In this document: positions 61,128 through 64,000 of the stretch, piece by piece
Position numbering within the stretch: the first letter of the stretch is position 1
How the letters are laid out: every line of letters starts with the position of its first letter
DNA from: Acidobacteriaceae bacterium
GTDB lineage: Bacteria; Acidobacteriota; Terriglobia; Terriglobales; Acidobacteriaceae
DNA: 64,000 nt
NCBI GenBank assembly: GCA_027449545.1
Contig: DAIDLI010000080.1
Location: 37,818 to 101,817, forward strand
Direction: 5' to 3'
The notes under the pieces: generated by a model
The model's database searches: none
Told to the model about the DNA's origin: nothing
What the model saw: the letters and a program-made list of their open reading frames with translations, nothing else
Translations under genes and position numbers: made by a program

Positions 61128-61184
61128 ACGGCCACCTCGGGCGGTAGTTGGGAGCCCCGTACTGCCGATTCTACGCGTTTCCGC

Positions 61185-62684
61185 CTACTTCCGTTTCCAG
61201 CGTACCCCATCCTTGGAGTCTTCGAGCACCACCCCTTTGGATGCGAGCTGGTTGCGGATCTCGTCGGCACGGGCGAAGTTACGCTGCCTTTTAGCCTGCG
61301 TGCGCTCCGCCACCAGCGTCTCAATCGCCTCATCCGACAAGTGCGCAGCGGCGAGCACGCCCTCGTCGATCAGGTCCATCCGACCTGATGCCTGCGCCCA
61401 ATCCAGGGCGCGGCGGGTGCATTCGCGATCATCGTCGCGGATCACATCGAAAACGGCATCAAAATCAGCCAAAACAGCGAGGGCGGCGCGAGCGTCCGAT
61501 TCAAAAAGTCTTCCCGAATCCGCAATGGTATTTATCTTCCGGACCATTTCGAAAACTGCTGCACGAGCTTCTGCTGTATTCAGGTCGTTTGACAGAGCGT
61601 TAAAGAAATCGCTCTTCGCGGTCGCTATGATCTGCGAAATCTCTTCGTCTGCACCAACACTTCCACGCATGGCGCTCTTCGGCCATGCTGTATTCTTCAG
61701 CCGCTCGTGGAAGGTGCGCAGCCGGTTGATCGCGCTGGTGGCCTCGGTAAGGCCGTCGAAGGTGAAGTTGAGCTGGTGCCGGTAGGGAACCGAGATCAGC
61801 GCCAGGCGGATCGCCGAAGCCTTGTAGCCCTTCAGCAGCAGGTCGCGCAGCGTGAAGAAGTTGCCCTCGCTCTTCGACATCTTCTTGCCTTCCACCAGCA
61901 GAAAGCGCACGTGCATCCAGTGCCGCGCGAAGGGCTTGTGCGTGGCCGTCTCGCTCTGTGCGATCTCGTTCTCGTGGTGCGGGAACATCAGGTCTTCGCC
62001 GCCCGCATGCAGGTCGAAGCTCTCCCCCAGGTACTCCATCGACATCGCCGAGCACTCCAGGTGCCAGCCCGGCCGCCCCCGGCCGATCGCCGTATCCCAG
62101 GCCATCTCCCCGGGCTTGGCCGACTTCCACACCGCAAAATCGCGCGCCGAATCCTTCTCGTACTCGTCCACGTCCACCCGCGCGCCATCTTCCATGCCGC
62201 TCAGGTCCTTCTTGCTCAGCTTGCCGTAACTGGGAAAGGCGGAAAGCCGGAAGTACCAGCTCCCGTCCTCGGTCTTGTAGGCCGCGCCGGCGGCTTCCAG
62301 CTTCTGCACCAGCTCCACCATCTTGCCGATGTGCTCGGTGGCGTGCGGCAGCACCTCCGGCCGCTCCACCTTCAGCGCGTCCAGGTCCTCAAAGAAGGCC
62401 TGCTCGTACTTGGCCGTGTACGCGCCGATCGCCATGCCCGCCGCCGCGGCGTTGCGGATGATCTTGTCGTCCACGTCGGTGATGTTCATGACGTGGCGCA
62501 CCGGCACCCCGGTCAGCCGCAGGAAGCGGCGCAGCACATCCACTTCAAGAAACGTCCGGAAGTTGCCGATGTGGCCGTAGTCGTAGACCGTGGGCCCGCA
62601 GGCGTACATGCGCAGCACGCCACCCTCCGAAGGGGTAAGCGGCTCGACTTGTCCGGTGAGGGTGTTAAAAAGACGAAGCGTCAT
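61185..62684 (-). CDS. cysS: Cysteinyl-tRNA synthetase
   Basis: The 499-residue class I synthetase has the HIGH-type motif HIGN at 38-41 within YACGPTVYDYGHIGNFRTF, zinc ligands Cys29 and the LECSAMS Cys plus HHENE, and the KMSKS motif in GKKMSKSEGNFFTLRDLL. The C-terminal anticodon region is present to the stop. The track start at 62738 adds 18 residues; ATG 62684 (MTLRLFNTLTG) is standard. hicBA lies downstream. Confidence 0.95.
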   Translation of the reverse strand: MTLRLFNTLTGQVEPLTPSEGGVLRMYACGPTVYDYGHIGNFRTFLEVDVLRRFLRLTGVPVRHVMNITDVDDKIIRNAAAAGMAIGAYTAKYEQAFFEDLDALKVERPEVLPHATEHIGKMVELVQKLEAAGAAYKTEDGSWYFRLSAFPSYGKLSKKDLSGMEDGARVDVDEYEKDSARDFAVWKSAKPGEMAWDTAIGRGRPGWHLECSAMSMEYLGESFDLHAGGEDLMFPHHENEIAQSETATHKPFARHWMHVRFLLVEGKKMSKSEGNFFTLRDLLLKGYKASAIRLALISVPYRHQLNFTFDGLTEATSAINRLRTFHERLKNTAWPKSAMRGSVGADEEISQIIATAKSDFFNALSNDLNTAEARAAVFEMVRKINTIADSGRLFESDARAALAVLADFDAVFDVIRDDDRECTRRALDWAQASGRMDLIDEGVLAAAHLSDEAIETLVAERTQAKRQRNFARADEIRNQLASKGVVLEDSKDGVRWKRK

Positions 62685-63397
62685 TGCTCGCAAAAAGTGC
62701 TCAACTTCCCCGAAATGTGCACCTTCTGATTCTAACAAGCGAAAGCATTACCGCCGGCTGCCCTCGCTTTTGGACACCTGGGAAAGGCACAACCCAAGAC
62801 GAAACGGAACTTCTCGTCCATTTCACTGCTCGTTTTCCAGACCATGACGACGTTGTACCTGTCGCCACGTCTCGCTCGGCAGTGTCAGACATGTGCCCGG
62901 TTCATTCTGTCAGGCATGTGCCCGGTCCGTACCCCCCCAGAGGCCAGCACCCCCTCCCCTACGCCTGCAAAGAAGTTCGCCGGAATCAAGGGGTTGCAGT
63001 GGCCCATGCCGCGCAAGTTCGTGAATCCTGGGGGTTTGTTTACAAGTGCGTTCATTTCAGCAAGTTGCGGACCTGTCCGGCCATGCTGGGGGCACGGGAG
63101 GTTCGGCAGAGAGCAGGGACAGGGCCGGCTGAGGCTCGGAAGCACCACCCTGCAATGAGTATGCACAAAACCGGGAAATTCCTCGCGAGCGGTGGGAGAT
63201 CGCAGCGGGAGCGGTGAACCTTGGGCGGGACAGGTGTTCTTTTTCCCCGGTCCCCAAAAGCGAGGGACCGGGCACGGTCACTTGTGCTTTGAAAAAGGTT
63301 GGGGAGCAGGGCCACCTGCCTGGGCATTAGCCGCGAGGAAAGTCATCTCCGGTTTGCCGGTTAACCAGGCCCTTGGCGGCTATTCGACCAAGATCTA
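62685..63397. other. About 710 bp without a supported gene
   Basis: Short ORFs on both strands lack motifs. It contains the 21-bp imperfect direct repeat TGTCAGrCATGTGCCCGGTyC at 62883-62903 and 62908-62928, and a hairpin related to the fdx-iscX repeat near 63238-63270 (CCCGGTCCC ... GGGACCGGG). I see no RNA gene. Confidence 0.4.
62883..62928 (+). repeat. Short tandem direct repeat
   Basis: Two copies of TGTCAGrCATGTGCCCGGTyC (62883-62903 and 62908-62928), differing at two positions and separated by four bases. No function is evident. Confidence 0.6.
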
Positions 63398-63709
63398 TTA
63401 ATCTCGCTCATTGCGAGCTGACAAGCCCAGAGATGTGAAAGGTGCAGTTGCGTAAGGGTAGCGTCGGGAAAGCCAATGGTACGCGAAAAGCATTCCGAAG
63501 AAATTGAGCTGAAAAACGCTTTCAACCCCCCTCTGGTCCGTGATCCAACAACCCAGCCAGGCCACTAAGGCACCAAACGTGGCGTAGATAACAGGTATCC
63601 TCCACGCTCGAACATCGTGCCTGCCGAATCGGGCCGGGATATAAAGACCGAGCCACATTAGCCACGCGATTGAGCCGAGTGCAATTTGCAACCACTTGTT
63701 CGCCAGCAT
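63398..63709 (-). CDS. Small membrane protein of unknown function
   Basis: The 103-residue product has three hydrophobic segments: WLQIALGSIAWLMWLGLYIPA, WRIPVIYATFGALVAWLGCWI and FFGMLFAYHWL. ATG at 63709. I recognise no family. Codon pattern and hydrophobicity suggest a real gene, but there is no homology evidence, and it is isolated between repeat-rich intergenic stretches. Confidence 0.5.
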   Translation of the reverse strand: MLANKWLQIALGSIAWLMWLGLYIPARFGRHDVRAWRIPVIYATFGALVAWLGCWITDQRGVESVFQLNFFGMLFAYHWLSRRYPYATAPFTSLGLSARNERD

Positions 63710-64000
63710 TAGCTGATTGTGACGTAGGAGTTATGACCGGTGCAAGGAAAAAACCTCGCGATGAGCGTTACAACCGGCGAGTGGTCACGATCTCAAGGGA
63801 TAATTATTCAACTGAGGATGCCCCTCGCTTTTGGGGGCCGGGGGACGGATATCTTCGGTCCCGTTCTTGATAGCCGCAACGATATAACTCCCTATGTTGG
63901 CAAGTGACCGGAAAGCCGTGCAAATATTTCGAAAGGATAAACTTAGGCGCCCATCAGCGGCGGCGCGCCCGGTTGGTCGGCAATGCTGACCTTACACAAA
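63710..64000. other. Terminal stretch without a supported gene
   Basis: A short plus-strand ORF at 63733 (MTGARKKPRDERYNRR) ends inside a repeat-like GGGGGCCGGGGG segment and is not convincing. Nothing else is seen up to the window end. Confidence 0.35.

Noticed and set aside
63670-63870. Small plus-strand ORF
   Set aside because: Its 3' part is a GC-rich repeat-like segment; overlaps the start of the membrane protein and has no recognisable features.

Overview
The window looks like the chromosome of a soil Acidobacteriota, most likely family Acidobacteriaceae. The evidence is two Oar-like TonB-dependent receptors with an N-terminal carboxypeptidase-regulatory domain, a CadC-type winged helix fused to a TolB/WD40-like propeller, a giant NHL/Ig-repeat lipoprotein, and a complete isc operon ending in iscX. 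This placement comes from family content only; no database search was possible.

Layout. (1) 1-2.1 kb: a cut-off YraN nuclease-like gene, a SIMPL-domain protein, a short tRNA-like remnant and a probably frameshifted lipoprotein gene. (2) 2.2-14.5 kb: TonB receptor 1, the winged-helix/propeller regulator and the 2143-residue NHL protein. (3) 15.2-29 kb: a sulfatase, two DUF4855 paralogues flanking an IS256-type transposase remnant, an operon of amidohydrolase, GH20 hexosaminidase and SUMF1-like/alpha-beta hydrolase fusion, and an MFS sugar transporter. (4) 29.4-43.8 kb: a probable operon of TonB receptor 2, DUF6067, DUF5107-TPR, CBM9-like protein, AGE epimerase, NagA-1 and an alpha/beta hydrolase. 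(5) 43.9-52 kb: NagA-2, a GntR/HutC regulator, two RhaT-like transporters, a NanE-NanK fusion, NagB and a DUF4434 protein. (6) 52.3-64 kb: housekeeping genes, namely tRNA-Val(GAC), pgsA, the isc operon (rrf2/iscR-like, iscS, iscU, iscA, hscB, hscA, fdx, iscX), a hicBA pair, cysS and small orphans.

The main system is regions 3-5, a roughly 37-kb amino-sugar glycan utilisation locus. Outer-membrane receptors, a sulfatase, GH20 and several families of uncertain activity (DUF4855, DUF6067, DUF4434, DUF5107) would capture and trim a glycan. Inner-membrane MFS/RhaT transporters would import N-acetylhexosamines. An AGE epimerase, a NanK-NanE fusion, two NagA and one NagB would convert GlcNAc/ManNAc to fructose-6-phosphate. 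No NanA lyase, sialidase or separate NagK is visible, so the inferred route is GlcNAc <-> ManNAc -> ManNAc-6-P -> GlcNAc-6-P -> GlcN-6-P -> Fru-6-P.

The strongest new signal is regulatory. Three unlinked promoters (both DUF4855 genes and TonB receptor 2) carry a HutC-type operator, GTMTATAC, at the same place inside a 16-bp spacer between -35 and -10. Related boxes lie upstream of the gntR gene, between rhaT-like 1 and nanE-nanK, upstream of TonB receptor 1 and in the MFS/amidohydrolase divergent region. This predicts one GntR-controlled regulon across the locus. A 17-nt piece of the tRNA-Val gene at about 1.52 kb raises the possibility that the block between it and the intact tRNA at 52.34 kb was acquired at a tRNA site, although no integrase is visible.
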